A stretch of DNA of 64,000 bases from Eutypa lata (taxonomy: Eukaryota > Ascomycota > Sordariomycetes > Xylariales > Diatrypaceae), in the NCBI GenBank assembly GCA_022661535.1, contig JAKULF010000004.1, positions 186,001 through 250,000 on the forward strand. Reading direction: 5' to 3'. Every line of letters starts with the position of its first letter. Within the stretch, counting starts at the first letter, position 1. The notes beneath the pieces are model-generated. The model worked only from the letters and a program-made list of their open reading frames with translations, was not told where the DNA came from and did not search any database. Shown piece by piece: positions 47,621 through 62,000 of this stretch. Made by a program: the position numbers and the translations under genes.

Positions 47621-50600
47621 CTACATCACGGAGCACTCTCCCTCCTGCTGTTTCGTCCGGGTCATCGTACTGCGAGAGATGCGCTCCCGCTGTCTCGGCG
47701 GCAGCCTTCCACCACCCCTCTTGAGGTCCTCCAGCCGCTCGCGAGCCTTCGGGAAATCCTGAGCTGTAAGTATCTTCGTCAGTATACATGTACTTAATAG
47801 ACACAAGCCCAGCCCGCGTACCCGCCTGTCTACTAAAAACAGAGAAGTAGAGCACGCAAAAAAAAGTATCCTTGCAAGGCAAAAGAAAACGAGGGGGAAT
47901 AACTCACCAGCAGCCCTCCAATACCACCTCTTCGCATCCTCCAAATTCGCCGGGACGCCAATGCCAACCTCGGTGTAATAGCCCATGGCGTACTCGGCCT
48001 TGGCGAGCCCCGCCTGCGCCGCCTTCCTCGCCCAGAGGTAGGCCTCGGTATCGCTCTGCTGCAGGACGCCGTCGGTGCCCGTGAGGTACCAGCCGCTGAG
48101 GGCGAGCTCGGCCTGGTGCTCTTCCTGCTGCGCGGCGCGCGAGTACCACAGGATGGAAGAGCGGGGGTCGATGGGGCAGCCCATGAGGCCGAACTCGTAG
48201 ACGCACCCTAGGCGGAACTGGCTGAACTTGTAGCCCAGGTCGGCGGCCTGCTGGAAGAGTGAGAACGCGTAGGCTTCGTCGCGGAGGACCGGGTCGTTGG
48301 GCCCCGCCGCCTCGTATAGGAGCGCGAGCTCGTGTAGCGCGTGCGGGTTCTCGGAGTCGGCGCGTTCGGCGGCGCGCTTAAGCCAGCCGATTGCTTCGCG
48401 ACGGTTCTTCTCTTGGCCGAGCAGGCCTTTTAGGAGTATCATGCCCATCTTGTACATAGCCGGGGTGTCGCCGAGGGTCGCCGATCGCTTGTACCACTGG
48501 ATCGCCTTCAGCGGGTCCTTTCGCGTGCCGCCTCCATCGTCGTTTCCAATCTCGCAGCATACTGCCGTCCGGTAGGCCGCCGCGGCATGTCCGAGTTTCG
48601 CGGCCGACTGGTACAAGGTGAAGGCTTCCTTGCTGTCGGGCTCGTAACCCAGCACTCCTTTGCCCTGGCAGTCGGCGAGGAAGAACATGGCATCAGTGTT
48701 CTGCGCGCTGACTAGCTTCTTCAAGATCTTGTGCGCGTCCATGACGTAGCGTTCTCGGGACCGCGCGCGCGCTTTGGGGTCAGGGACCCTCGGCACCAAG
48801 ACGTCTGCTGCCTCTACTAGCTTCTTGGCGAGTATGAGGGCTGATGCCTGGTCATTTGGATTATTCTTGATCACAGCGCGAAGCCGTTCCAATTCCTCAA
48901 CCGTGACCGGAGGCTGCTCGTTGATGGAGGCTGGTCTTCCGTTCTGAATTGGAGGCTGAGGTTGTGGTCGACCGAGAGCACCGGCTGCGGCTGCTGGCGG
49001 TGTGCCACCGTTGTAGTTGCGAACCGGTGCTGGTTTATCGCTCACGCTGACCATCGAATTAGCCATTAAGCCTGGTCGTATCGGTGCTGGATGTCCAGAG
49101 CCTGGCCCTGATTGTGGTGTGTGAGAAGGTGCTGGGCCTGCTGGAAGGCCTGGTCTAAAAGGTGCAGGGTGGTGCGGCAAGCCGTGGTCTGCAACTTGAC
49201 CGTTGTAAGCCTGGAAACCACCAGGAGGAACAGCCGGCATATCCGGAGCCATCTCGAAGATCGCCGCCTGGGGTTCTCGTAAGTTCGGTTGGGATTTCGC
49301 TCGCGACACCTCGGGAAAACGAGCAGGGCCGGGCTGAGGCATACCCGGTTGGGGTATACCAGGCTGGGGTATGTTGGGTTGCTGGGCTGGTCCTGGTCGC
49401 ATATGCTGGTCGAATGAAGCTCGTGGCCCTTGTGAAGGCATTGCATCGAAATCGGGTATATCATTCGGCGCATGATTCGGTGGATATTGTTCGCCACTTG
49501 CTCTCTGGTCGTAGTAATTATCGTAGAAGTCTCCAAACGAACCTCTAGCCGGCTCCTGGTTCCAACCTGAGTCTAGCGAGTTTGGGTTGTTATTGAATTG
49601 AGCTTGTTGTTGAGGTGGATGTGGATGTGGAGGCGGAGGCCCTTGGTCAGGATACATTCTCTGCGGCGGAGGCCGACCCCCTTGAGCGGTGCTAGGTCGA
49701 GGAGGCTGGTGTCGTGGACCGCCAGACGGAGCGCTAGCCATTCGGTTTGGAGGTCCACCGTCGTACATATCCATAGGCGGTTCGTTATTCGTAGGCATCG
49801 TCATACTCCTCGATGGAGGTCCGAATCCACCGTGTCCCGGCGACATAGGCGCATTGTATCCATCATCTTGGTAACCATATCCTTGGTCTTGGGGTGGCGG
49901 CGGTCCTCTTCTCTGACCAGGATAACCATGTGGCTGCGGTCCACGTCCTCCGCTTCTCTGACTATCCATCGACGGTCGACCATAATCATCCATCGGTGGT
50001 CTTGGTCCTCTTCCTGGGCCCGAACTGTTCTGATGAGGCATTGGAGGCCTTCTTCCTCCCCCATCTATGTTCATGTTGTCCATGCGATCGGTGAGTTCTT
50101 GGTCTTGATCGAAATCAGGTCTCCTACTCTGTCCCGGAAAAGAAGGGAAAGGGCCGGCATTAGAATATTCCTGTTCGTTCGGCGGTCCACGGCGATTCAC
50201 TAGTAGAAACAATTAGATGCAGAACGAGATTTACCTACTACCCTGGGAAGTAGGTATCTACTTATCAATAGCTGCACAAGACTTACTGCCAGGATCCATT
50301 GTAGCTGAGCGATCTGGAGGACCAGGACCAGGTCTACCTCTACCAGGAGGCGGATAGCCACGACCAGGTCCTGGCGGCGCAGGACCACCTCGTTGAGGAC
50401 CCCTCATTGGACCACCACGACCTCCGGGCGGAGGACGACCTCCCCTACCAGGGCCATAAGGTCCAGGTGCAGGACCAGGTCCTGGTCCGGGTCCTGGTCC
50501 ATACATATCTTGTTGAGGATAGCCTTGATCCGGGGGTGGTGGTCGTCCTCTACCGTAATTCATTTCCTGGGGCGGTGGCGGGCCATAGTCTTGCGCATAT

Positions 50601-50800
50601 CCACCATCGTATTGATCATATTCATAATTATTGTACTCGTCTCCATAAGACTCATATTGTTGCTGCTGTTGTTGTTGTCTTGGTGGCGCATAACCAGGTC
50701 CCGGTCCCGGTCCCGGTCCTCCCGGTCCTCCTCCTCCTCTTCGAGGTGCAGAGCCTGGGTAAGGACGTTGTCCAGGATATCCACCACCGTTATACGCCAT
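47621..50800 (-). CDS. Skt5/Chs4-like chitin synthase regulator (Sel1 repeats, CaaX)
   Basis: Three exons, 50287-50800, 47908-50199 and 47621-47763, give 982 residues. Residues 1-600 are Pro/Gly/Gln/Tyr-rich and disordered. A helical region begins near 600 (VTVEELERLRAVIKNNPNDQ) and passes into at least six Sel1/TPR-like repeats at about 640-925, for example DAMFFLADCQGKGVLGYEPD, KAIQWYKRSATLGDTPAMYK and YAFSLFQQAADLGYKFSQFR. The short last exon continues the final repeat and ends ECSVM, a CaaX box, so the protein should be prenylated. This architecture matches Skt5/Chs4, which in yeast activates chitin synthase III at the bud neck. Finding the CaaX in a separate small exon supports the model. 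The first intron (phase 1) joins at DPG and NRRGPPNEQE. Confidence 0.88.
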
Positions 50801-53800
50801 CGTTCTTGTTTATGCTAGTATTAAAATGCATGCGATCGAGGTTCTTATGATTGCAAAACTCCGAATAGTGCGATGTTCGTTTCGCCGATATGTTTCGCTT
50901 GCCGTCTGTCGACACTGTACCTGGGCAGCTGCTGGGTTGGAATGTGGTGGGGGTTTCGGTGATTTACCCGTTCCCGTGAAAGCAAGTGAGATTCTAGTTG
51001 TGTCAATAGTCGATAGTACCAGCACTACTCGGTAATACTGGATACTTCACTTGCACCAGGCCAGACAGGTACAAAGTAACTAGTGAACAGGTCACAAGAA
51101 TATGATGAAAAGAAGGTCGTCGTCGGTCATCAGGTGAGTTCACAATACGTCAAGGTAAGGTATGGTAAGTCAGCTTGACAAAATACGGCTCCAGGCCCCA
51201 GAACTGTTAAGAAAATGATTGTCTCGAAAATGGAACAATAGGGAAAGAAGGCTGTGTGTCCTTTGTCCTTTGTTTAGCCCCAGAATTGGAAGTCTCGGGG
51301 TTGCGATTGTATTCGCTCAGAAGGTGTTTCGAGTCGCTGCTGATCGTCGCAAAAGGCGGGCCTTCCGTATGCAGAAATTATACATACTTACACTTATGTA
51401 CTTTTTAGTTTACTACATACCACTAAAGGCACTAAAGACCAAAGTAGAAGTCTAGCTCATTGGCTACAAATCTGAGACGGAACACGCTACACACGCTACG
51501 TACCGCTACAGCTGCAGGCCACTTAGGTAGGTACCTACCGTTCCTGCAGTCTGTCAGCACGTTGGCGCCCTGCTAGTCAGTTACCTATTTATATAGAGTT
51601 GCATGCAGTTATATCTACAATCATAAGCCAGGGACATCTTTTAATTATTAAATATATCCAAGCTAGGTAGACAGTTACTACATGTAGTTCTCATCCTTTT
51701 TCTCGTTTCTGCTAACTTTATTATCTAAATGTGGAAGACGGAAGGGGAGGCATATGTTAGGCATAATACCAGTAATTGAGTATCCACTTCCTCGAAGGTC
51801 CTGTAATCGTTCGTTGCCGTGATCCGTCTCTCCGTTGTTTCCCATTTAGATCGTCAGGTAGGATGTAGGCATGTATGTATGTAGTTACCTGGGCTCCTTT
51901 AATTCATTACTCTTTCTGCCATTAACTCGGCATGCGAGATGTGTTGTTAACTTTGAAAATCTATGCAGTCAATAGTCAATAACTGCTTCCTCTATTTCTA
52001 TGTAACCAGTGCCCAGAAGCAAAGTTCAAGTTCAACAAACCCCTGAGTTGTAAGACCGTTTCACCGTGTCCAACCATAAGACGCCCATAAATCAAATGGC
52101 AACATCATCACGAATGGGATCTTTAACTTTTGTCTCCTCGCCCGTTATAATAGGCATTGAGACATCGAGGCGTTGTGACATGGAAAATGACCGTGCAACA
52201 TCCCCTCGGTCGCACCGCCAGCCAACCATGAATCGTTTCATTTAACATTACACTGAAATGTCTTAAAGCCTCGGGGGTCTAAAGTGCGATATGAATATGA
52301 ATAGGATACTCTACTCCAACGTTACCTGCATTGCCTTGTTACCTACCCGCCGTCGATAACACATCCAACAAATGCTTAAGAAAAAGCGCCGGTTGCAACA
52401 TACCTAGGTACCTATTCTTGGGACTTCTAATAAATTGTGATGTTGTTGCAGTTAGCGGCTGAGATACTTCGTCCATACTTGGGATGTATGCACGGACGGT
52501 GGCTGTCTTTAGCGCCTCCAACGGCTTTTAGCAGCTATTAATAGTGCCAGTACGCCGCTGTGGGGTGCATTAGTCTCATCTACCAACAGTTCCGACGACA
52601 ATGTCAAGTGCCATGAACCAACAATGATATTCATTTAGTTAATGTCTTGATCCTTTATGATACGTCATAAAAGTCAACAGAACAACAGAGTACCGGGCAG
52701 TTCGATAAAGGAAAAGCTGAAAAGGAATATCCCGGTAAACGTTATTTATAAGGCTGAGTTTTGGAGTGGCGCGGATATGCGAATTCGAAACACCCGTCCT
52801 CAGAATACCCAGGCACTTGGTCTATGTAGTTAGCCCTCAGCCTTAGTCAGATCCATCCCTCCCTGATCGACGTCCGGAAGAAAATGACCCTTTAAAGGGA
52901 TACGGGTATGCGAATAATATTCTTAAGTGGCCCACGGGGTTGTGATTGTTAGCACAGATGATCTTAGTTAGCTGACCTGGCATGATCACAAGCCCGGAAT
53001 CTAACAACCCGGTATTTGCGCAAATCTGTAAGTTATTAGGTAGGTATGTACCTATAGTTGTTACTTCCCACATATAATGCTAGTCAGGTACCTGACCATC
53101 TACCTCCTGTTACATTTTCTTGATTTTGGATGAATTGTTAAGCTTTTAGTTGCGTGTCAAGACTGTGTATATCAATCTATAACGTGCTCATTCTTTACTA
53201 TATTACTAGCCGTCTGCTTGGCTAATGAACAGGATTAAGACTCCCACGATTAAGACTAAAGTGTTAGCCACACCCATGAGATCACCGCTATACGAATACA
53301 ACGGAGGCGGTAAACAGGCACGTAAAGCCAAGCTGGATGAATCTAGACCATACGAGAACGTCCAACGCCATGCCTTACTTGATCAAGATGTAGAATGGGC
53401 ACACGGGATCTTTTGGATAGAAGCCTCGCCAAGGGGGATTTTCAGGAGGAAAGTCTTGATAAGTCTGAGCTATATTGACAGGCTTAGCTTCAGGCAGTAA
53501 GGTGAATACTCCATATCTTACTCTGAGTCTACACTATCAGTGCATCAGCGAAGCGTACAGCTGGGGGGTCTCTTCCGGTAAGCAAGCCTCGCCTTTATGA
53601 CCCTGTTAACTAAGATCTTCTAGTAATAGTTTTATGATGAACTTGTACATGCCAGTAAGATCCATAGCCTTTTAAGTCACCTAACAGTGAGCAGATTGAC
53701 AACTATAGAGGGAGGTACAAGGCTTGAAATACACAATGATAAAAAAAAATACCACTGTTCTGGATATATTCCCTCTTATACGCTAATATAATTCGTATAA

Positions 53801-54799
53801 TACCATTCGTATAATAGCAGTCGGTATTATTTAGATTAGTTGACTTTCGAATTATATACTTGACTATAATTACCGATGGATCTAAGTGAAAAGAGGTACA
53901 TAAATTCAAGGATAGGTCTCTGAAGTTGTAGACCGGCCATTTTAAACACGGATCATCTTGTTTCGCATGTCTATGGTTAATATTTTATCTATTATTGACC
54001 AGTCAATACCTGGGCTTACAGGAACAAGACATCTCTGCCCTGTTAGTGATCGAAAGCTCGGTATATTTAGATAGGAGAACTTCCATGTAAGCCGAGGGTC
54101 TCTGAATGGTTTAGAAAGCTGTCAGAGTTCTCTCTATTGAGCATGGCTGTAAATCGTACATAGACAACTAGTCGCTTATATTTACTCGCGACTGCCACAA
54201 TATCTAAGCTTGAAATATGCAGTATTCATCAAAGATACCATATTCTGCGCAAATCTCCATATTCGGGGGGCCTACATTCGTGCTCTAGGCTACTACGAGA
54301 CCTTATACACAACTATATCCAATCAAACGACAACGGCATATTTATACATGCATTCCTACTACCTCTAATTACGTTCTATACATTAACACCTACCTATAAT
54401 TACCTAGAGACTGGACCAGTATCTAAACGACCGAGAGTACTATCCAGCAACAGCAAAAATACTAATAATAAGGTAAGCTTGATACTTTGCCACTTAACTT
54501 GTAATTTAGTCGTCCTATATCCATGAAAGAGAGGAAAGGATGGGGTATAAATGTGCTAAAACTACCGGAGTTGGCCAGCAGCGTGGAGAGCATTTTGCTT
54601 TTAAAATTTGAACTCTTTGAGGCAAACGTAGACTATTTATGTCCCTAACAGGCAAGTCAAAGTCTGTAGATTGAGCGTAAACTACTGTTGGATTGTGGGC
54701 TTTGTGCTGCTAATGATAGTGAACACTTAGGTTACAACCAACAATAACTGGTAAGGATAGTAAAGAGATGTTATGCTCGGTATTTATTTGGATTTGATT
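50801..54799. other. Four-kilobase gene-free region
   Basis: The first 300 bp are the promoter of the Skt5-like gene. Beyond that I see no gene. A 91-codon frame at 53225-53500 is unrelated to anything I recognise. CCTAGGTA/GTAGGTA words recur (51520-51540, 51855-51890, 52400-52415, 53035-53055). The 53700-54500 part is strongly AT-rich. Confidence 0.5.
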
Positions 54800-56071
54800 C
54801 TACGATAGGTCTCCGAAACGATACTGTGCCCATGCGAAACTGCCCTCATGCAAAGTCCACGTTCTCTTGCCAGAGTCACTACCAGCAGCGCCCGCTGCGA
54901 CGTAGACCGGCATCAAGTGATCCATACGCTGGGCAAAAACATTAGCGTAACTTCGTTACTCCTCGCCTCTCCTCAGAAAACCTACCGGATGGGCCTGTCT
55001 CGCGTCCGGACGCTTGACCACCTGCGCCATTCGTACCTGGCGCTCCTCGGGAGGGGCTTCGGCGGCCTCCTTGAGCGCTTCGTCGAAGGATACCGAGTAC
55101 GGCATCGGAGTGGACTCGCCCCCCGAGAGCATGTAATCCCTTAGGTTGTGGACGGACATGCCCGCGCCGATGATGACGACGCCCTCGTCTCGTAGCGAGG
55201 AGACCGCTTGGCCTAGCCTGTAGTGCTTGTCTGGGTCTTCGGACATGTACAGGCTTACCTGGACGATGGGGACATTGAGCGGGTTGTTTTCGGGGTGGAA
55301 GGCTTGATTGGATTTTTATTAGTGATGTGTTGTCTTTTCCTCTCTGTTTTTGTTAGTTTGTTGCGCGTGTTAAGACCTACCGACGTGAAATCCAGACCAT
55401 ACCCCGTGGTCCAATCCTCTTGTGACCCCCTGAGTCTTGATGCCCGCTGCGCTCAACAGACTCATGATCTTGAAGGCTAACTCTGGATCTCCTTTGTTGG
55501 GATATTGGGCCTTGTAAAATTTGGGAGGAAACCCGTAGAAACTGGTAGTGTGTCAATACAATATATGTATGTCAATGCTACAGCTGTTGGTGGTATTGTT
55601 ATGTACTCACTCGTAAATAAGGTCCGTATGCTCGGCTTTATTGATCAAGATGGTGTTTGGTTCTCCCTCCCAGTGTCCGGAGAACACGACGATGGCTTTG
55701 GGTTTCACTTTCTCTGTGATCTCCTTTCCGATGTTCTGGAGGACTGAGTAGGCTGGATGGCCTGTGTTATATTGGACGTCTGGCTAGACCATCATCACGT
55801 GTTAGCTCGGTATTCGTACTTATACTGAGGCATCATCTAATTAGGTACTTACTCCTCCATGGCTGAAGAAGTATACAGGTGCTTTAGACGGCATGGCGTT
55901 TGTAGGAAAGCTTTTCGTAGACCGATAACGTGTCACAAGGGAAGATATTGATTTCAATGCCGGATATGTCGAGAAAAGGGGTGCTAGTCGACTGGAGAAT
56001 AGGATGGCCACGATTGCGACGGTAATTGTAATTAGCAGAATCAGCTTTCTGAGGGAATGATTGCTATCCAT
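54800..56071 (-). CDS. Class III extradiol dioxygenase, LigB/DODA type, with N-terminal anchor
   Basis: Five exons, 55853-56071, 55611-55783, 55381-55541, 54986-55302 and 54800-54928, give 332 residues with matching phases. The LigB fold shows FFSHGG (His71), VVFSGHWEGEPN (His110) and RGLDHGVWSGFH (His176). It continues with the HPENNPLNVPIVQVSL and GVVIIGAGMSVHNLRDY blocks and ends with RMDHLMPVYVAAGAAG. These histidines are the expected non-haem metal and acid-base residues for DOPA-type ring cleavage. Unusually, a hydrophobic helix (LILLITITVAIVAILF, about 10-25) precedes the domain. A second ATG (Met60) lies right before it, so a soluble form is possible. The aromatic substrate is unknown. 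It is divergent from the thioesterase gene, which has the same kind of N-terminal anchor. Confidence 0.88.
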
Positions 56072-57601
<1,530 letters not shown>

Positions 57602-58153
57602 AATATACGGGCTATGGGATAGAGGGCCTCAGTAGACACCGGTATGTGTTTGCTAGATACAAATATAGACATAGGCCAATCATCTACGGCAACGCCTGGT
57701 AGAGATCGCTTGATGGATGCGATGCATACGAGACTTCATACAAGAAGTGCCCTTTCATGTTAGACAGTAGCAGCGTAGATTTCAGATGCCATTGAAGGTA
57801 TACGTATGTTGGCGAAACCAGATAGACCACCGTAATGACAAGTCACGAGCTTGTATTCCGGACATGTGCCTGCTAGGGTACATATAACCCGGAATCCAGG
57901 TGTAATGCATTCTGCAGAGAACTTGATGGCATATGGAGCTAAAGGCATTCTATCCAATATACCAGATACGTAATTTGATGCCCCTGTCATTATCCACAGG
58001 TCAACTCATGTATCCATCATATTTTGAAATATCGTGATTCCGAACTGAAAACTACCTAGGTTGGCATTTGAAACATGAATTTCATCGTGAGATGAACGTG
58101 ACAAGAGCCACCAACTTCAGCCTCTCAGATTAATAATACCAGCTACCGATAGC
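57602..58153. other. Convergent intergenic region
   Basis: 3' flanks of the thioesterase and AA9 genes. No gene is seen. Confidence 0.5.
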
Positions 58154-59313
58154 TTAACCAGACCACACGACTGGCTTTGGCGGCACGAACGTCGAGATAT
58201 TGAAGTTTTCATCGTAATAGGCGAAGTAGACATCTGTCTTACATGTTAGTGAAATCCGCTAGTTAGGGGTTTGTTTTGCGAAATAAAACCACGTACCTGG
58301 CTGTCCGCGTGTATAGACTCCGGGTATCTTTACCAACGGTTCAGGGGTTCCGACACCATTGTTCTCATTCACGATGTCGACGTGAGCGCAGTTGACGTAG
58401 AACTGCGCGTCGACCTCGTTGGGGAAGACGTGTTCGAAGCGTAGCAGATACTTCCCAGGAGGTGTCGTTTGGGGAATCGTGAAGTTCCACTGTCGTCGGT
58501 ATTAGATGCATGCGTTCGCTAGTTGACCAGGCTAATAAGGGGTCTTTCCTATTGGGAAAGAATATCTCGATGACTTACGCTATCAACTCGGAATGTCCCC
58601 CACGGTGCCTTGTACGGATCGTAGTAAATTGCGTTCTCCGGGTCAGAGAAGTCTAACGATTGATCCGTCCTCCCCGTCACGCCTAGGATCTTGAACCAAT
58701 CACCGTCGCCCGTGTATGAGTCTAGATCGTCGGTTGGCGACTTCGAGAGCCACGCTGATGCGAACCCCGGGTGATACATGGTCGCTTTGGTGTCGCCCTA
58801 GCTCGCCGTTAGGGGTATTTTAAAGAAAAGGGAGCAAATCGACGTTGCGATCGAGTCAAAGAAAGGTAGGACTATACCGATAGCATGGGCTCCCCACAAG
58901 CAAAACCGATAGTGTCTCCGGCTCGTACTGTTGCTGTCGCCACCGGGGACCACGAGACGGAGGCGTTGCGCCCGCAGCGCAGATCCGGGGAGCTGGGCTC
59001 TACGTTTGGTGCGACTAGTGCGAGCCCTGGGTCCATCCCCTGAGCAGGGCTGATTTCACTAGCATAGATATGAGTGATGCTGTTATCCTGCAGCTAAAAT
59101 GCTTGAGCATACCGAATATATTCCCATGTTTTGGTCCATTGGCCGTCTAGTATGAGACGCCCGAATAGATCTAATCGTTAATACGGTAGTTAGTATAGTT
59201 ACTACTACAAGTAGGGGAGAGAGGACACGGAGAGATAGAGAGTGATACGTACAATGTGCGTTGATTGGGCTCAGGAGAGCCGAAGTCAGCAGTACAAAAT
59301 TTGACGATTTCAT
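58154..59313 (-). pseudogene. AA9 lytic polysaccharide monooxygenase gene with in-frame amber codon
   Basis: Exons by splice sites are 59253-59313, 58878-59170, 58579-58797, 58297-58489 and 58154-58233, all with matching phases. The signal peptide MKSSNFVLLTSALLSPINA is followed directly by His20, the N-terminal copper ligand of AA9 enzymes. The first intron falls right after that codon. HYLFGRLILDGQWTKTWEYI and CGRNASVSWSP follow. The second copper histidine is expected in ATMYHPGF, and the axial tyrosine region reads DAQFYVNCAHVDI. The frame is intact except for TAG at 59094-59096 (codon 46), between YAQAF and LQDNSITHIY. No intron of plausible size removes it while keeping phase. Either the gene is newly dead, the codon is read through, or the base is an error. 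Downstream exons look undecayed, so any loss is recent. Confidence 0.8.
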
Positions 59314-62000
59314 GGCTGTAATATGCGTACCTGGATGAGTGAGAAGGGTGATAGTTTACCACGAGTGAAAGAGACTATACTTGGTTTATCTCTGCTGCTT
59401 TTATACTCTTATTACGCATCAACCCTCCCAAGCATAATGTTTCTTTCATTCCACCAGAATAGAAATTCCAGACTCATCATTTTCTCTACCGTACACCTGA
59501 TCTATAGACGTACGCTATACTTTGAAATGCTTGGGGGATGCAACTACAAAATTTGCCTAGACCACTTCCGCCTTAATACCACCATAAATCGAACTTTTCT
59601 CGACATCCAACTGGCCCATTCGGCAGTTTGGCGGGAAGGGTTTGATGAATGGCATCCGACAAGGGGCTTGATTGGACACCGTTGGATAACCATCTTTGGA
59701 TATACAGTACGTGGCTGTACGATTCGTATGCGCTACATCCATGTCATTGCAGGATATGTTCATAATATGTGAGTGCATTCGGGGCGGGAAGGCTACCGAT
59801 ATCTCCTTATTCTTCGTTACAGTTGGTTGACGAGTGGTTCGAAGCTGGGTCAACTGGCTATAGTTGCATTTTGGAGGTTTGCGGCCGCCTGTATAAGGCC
59901 AGATACGGGAGGAGGTTATAGCCAACAATGGCAAGTACTCTTGGCGGTGATCGACCTACCCCTTTAGGGCTATACACTACAAGAGACAGGAAATATATTG
60001 CGAATAACCACTACTACCTATATGCGCGTGTATTCTAGGGGTGTACTGAGAGGATATGCGAGGAACTTGGAGTTCAAATGGCCAGCTTAGCAGCGACGCT
60101 GAAAAACACCCCTATCATGTAATTTCTATCCTGCAGGTGGTAGTAGATCTCATGGATATGCGCTCAAACTTATTCCAGCCTTTGACATTCTTCCGCTTAG
60201 AGTCTTCGTCGTTCGATGGAACATTTCTAATATGTGCGTGTCATGCTTAGGAAGTAGATTTAGGACCATCCCCTGGTTGATTTGTTGGTGAATCCACCTC
60301 GTTTGACTCTTGTGATTTGACATTATCTGATGTAGAGCCCCTCCATACCGTACCATGTCATGATGCCTCCATTCGTCCCCTCTTGATCTTATATACTCCC
60401 AGTTAGATAGGTAAACTCCAACCGCCTTTCTTCATCAACACAAAGGAGTCTTTAATTGCTCAGAGCCTTAGGGGCTGCCCGGGACATTTATTTCAAGATG
60501 TGTGGGCGTTTAAACCAGACCACTCCAACGGAGTCTTATTACATTGCCTAGCATACCGACATTAGTAACTTACAGAAAGAAATTACAATGGTACCATCAC
60601 TACGATGCGTCATATCATAAAGCCGTTTGATGATTAATATTAGTCCCAGGTTTGACGCATACATATGCTGGCTTGGCTGACATCCAAACACGTTCTTTGT
60701 TGCTCCTTGTCAAATTCTATATCAATGGCACTTCACGCAACCAGTCTTTCCACGATTCTCCAAGTTAATATTTGATAGTCTATTAACCGGTATTTCCTTT
60801 TGAGTTTGTGTCTGTTGATCTGCAGCTACATACATGCCTCCTCCTTGACGTCCCAGTCTCAAATTCGTCATCCTAACCCTATCTCTTGCAATGCAATATA
60901 GTTCGTTCATTATAACGATGTTAGAAGGCTCGTTGGAATTTTGACTGTGATATATACTTTATATGAAATAGTTTACATAAAGTTTCAAGTCATATACCTG
61001 AAGACGCAAATTTATCTAGGCCGGGAGGTTTGCTTTAGACGAAGAGCACCACAGTTAACGAATATATTGGTCGGCTATATATAAGAGAGTCCTATTGAAA
61101 GCATACCAGGAAACCCGTAGACCCTGCTGTCTATGAGATTATTTGATACTACTTACGGAGACAATCTTAAAACTCGCACTTTGCAGTAATGGAGAACGGG
61201 CCTGATAAACCGACTCGATTTAACGCATATAAGAAGATGTTGTCAGTCTGGGGTTCCGATGGCTTTAGGATAGAGGCTCTAAGCTATACACTATCATAGG
61301 ATGATCTCATAACCAGATATATATCTTGGAATACACTAACTGTCGACACCCCCTGACACAAGTTAGTTAAGAAACTATGCTGCTGTGTCCTGAAATTGGA
61401 TACAATATCCGGCATCATTAAGAGCGCCGAAGTTCGGTTCAGCTATATATAGCTAAACAGGTCCGCTGCCGGGTCCCTTGACGCGGCAGTCGTACCATGG
61501 CTGCAACACAGCCGCGACAGCCGCGTTACGGCTTCACGAGGCTAGTAAAAATGGCACATCGGGCTTGAGGCCCCCACAAGTTTTGATTTCTTTTTCTTCC
61601 TTCCTCTTCCTCTTCCTCTTCCTCCTTTTCTTCCTCTTCTTTTATCCGAATTTTAACGAAAAAGTCTTCCTCTTCTAACACAAAGCATATTCTAAGACCA
61701 ACGTTTTCCTACAACCTTACAGATTTCTGATACGCATCCTAGGCAACGGTACCAGGCTGCGCAGTATAGAACTATACGATACAGCCAGGCTGGTACTCTA
61801 TAAGCTCGTAGCTCAAGGTACATACGTACGTACGTATGCTGGGTTCTCTCTCTACCATGTACATTCGAAGTTTCCCATGTGCTTTTTACATACGTACAGC
61901 AAATCCATCCAGAGCTTTTAACTTGCCTACTTAGATCTACATTCATTTACTGCCTCCTTAGCATGGACATCAGACAAATTGGTCCCTACTGCGAACCGAC
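59314..62000. other. Gene-free region upstream of the AA9 gene
   Basis: The promoter of the AA9 gene, then AT-rich DNA with only spurious ORFs. The 149-codon plus-strand frame at 59323-59772 overlaps the AA9 5' end and looks non-coding. A long C/T-rich tract (about 61585-61660) is the only compositional feature. Confidence 0.45.
61585..61660 (+). repeat. Polypyrimidine CTTCCT tract
   Basis: About 75 bp of nearly pure C/T on the plus strand, rich in CTTCCT units. It is followed by an AT-rich stretch. Confidence 0.8.

Noticed and set aside
47315..47797. 160-codon plus-strand ORF over the Skt5-like 3' end
   Set aside because: Overlaps the last coding exon on the other strand and is Ser/Thr repeat-driven.
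53225..53500. 91-codon plus-strand ORF
   Set aside because: No recognisable family and surrounded by gene-free DNA; kept only as a note.
59323..59772. 149-codon plus-strand ORF beside the AA9 gene
   Set aside because: No recognisable domain, mixed composition, and it starts ten bases from the divergent AA9 start codon, where a promoter is expected.
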